In this document: in pieces, positions 6,054 through 6,104 of the stretch
Layout: each line of letters starts with the position of its first letter
Position numbering within the stretch: the stretch's first letter is position 1
Assembly (NCBI GenBank): GCA_937892105.1
Contig: CALAUZ010000030.1
Location: forward strand, 1 to 6,104
Length of the DNA stretch: 6,104 nucleotides
Source of the DNA: an uncultured Fretibacterium sp.
GTDB lineage: Bacteria > Synergistota > Synergistia > Synergistales > Aminobacteriaceae
Direction: 5' to 3'
Position numbers and translations under genes: made by a program
The notes under the pieces: generated by a model
Seen by the model: the letters and a program-made list of their open reading frames with translations, nothing else
Database searches by the model: none
Told to the model about the DNA's origin: nothing

Positions 6054-6104
6054 AGATCGGAAGAGCACACGTCTGAACTCCAGTCACATCACGATCTCGT
6101 ATGC
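6054..6104 (+). other. Illumina TruSeq adapter with index (contamination)
   Basis: The last 51 bases match the TruSeq read-1 adapter, beginning AGATCGGAAGAGC and ending CAGTCAC after 34 bases. Then comes the 6-base index ATCACG (TruSeq index 1), then ATCTCGTATGC from the flow-cell side of the adapter. In frame it translates to R-S-E-E-H-T-S-E-L-Q-S, a string well known from adapter-contaminated database proteins. Biological sequence ends at or just before 6053. Confidence 0.98.

Noticed and set aside
5091..6068. Long minus-strand open frame of 325 codons
   Set aside because: It lies opposite the sensor fragment in GC-rich DNA, where antisense frames stay open by chance. Its product has no recognisable domain, and its first residues (M-L-F-R-S-H) come from reverse-read adapter.
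5893..6087. Minus-strand frame starting M-T-G-V-Q-T-C-A-L-P-I
   Set aside because: This N terminus is the well-known translation of the reverse-complemented Illumina adapter. The remainder is an arginine-rich shadow of the sensor gene.
1..6104. tRNA, rRNA, CRISPR array, insertion sequence or riboswitch
   Set aside because: Coding sequence fills nearly the whole window. I saw no spaced direct repeats, terminal inverted repeats, transposase motifs or structured non-coding stretch.

Overview
This window is a composite. Positions 1 to about 5095 read as a compact plus-strand operon from a gut- or rumen-type anaerobe. About 5112 to 6053 read as a piece of a different, GC-rich sensor gene. Positions 6054-6104 are Illumina library adapter. 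The operon part is moderately AT-rich: hand-counted 60-base lines give about 33% GC in the amidohydrolase gene, 40-48% in the middle and 55% in the hydrolase gene. The last part is about 62-68% GC, with codons ending mostly in C or G. The operon host cannot be fixed from sequence alone. A signal peptide on a soluble TRAP-type binding protein, together with anaerobic flavin enzymes, would suit a diderm anaerobe such as a Synergistota member (weak inference). The GC-rich end resembles sensor kinases of Coriobacteriia (inference from remembered family pattern).

Layout of the operon, all plus strand: the C-terminal end of a nitroreductase-family protein (1-191); a pyridoxamine-5'-phosphate-oxidase-like (PPOX) split-barrel flavoprotein (218-619); a metal-dependent amidohydrolase of the ACMSD / gamma-resorcylate decarboxylase type (623-1612); a secreted protein with two tandem FMN-binding domains fused to a TRAP-transporter solute-binding (DctP) domain (1615-3375); a second PPOX paralogue (3375-3776); and a CocE/NonD-type serine hydrolase (from 3777, broken near 5095-5112). 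Spacers are 26, 3, 2, -1 and 0 bases. There is no space for internal terminators, and each gene has its own Shine-Dalgarno sequence, so one transcript is very likely.

How the genes may work together (inference): the secreted flavinylated binding protein would capture an organic acid and might also exchange electrons. Inside the cell, the amidohydrolase (decarboxylase or hydrolase), the CocE-like esterase/amidase and three FMN-type proteins (nitroreductase and two PPOX) would process it by hydrolysis, decarboxylation and reduction. The TRAP membrane subunits DctQ and DctM and an ApbE flavin transferase are not in the window.

The most interesting real biology is the FMN-bind/FMN-bind/DctP fusion, with two exact D-x-x-S-G-A-T flavinylation motifs, inside a flavin-rich operon bracketed by duplicated PPOX genes. 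The most important caution is that the open frame from 3777 to the end of the window is not one protein: it joins two unrelated genes in frame and then translates adapter.
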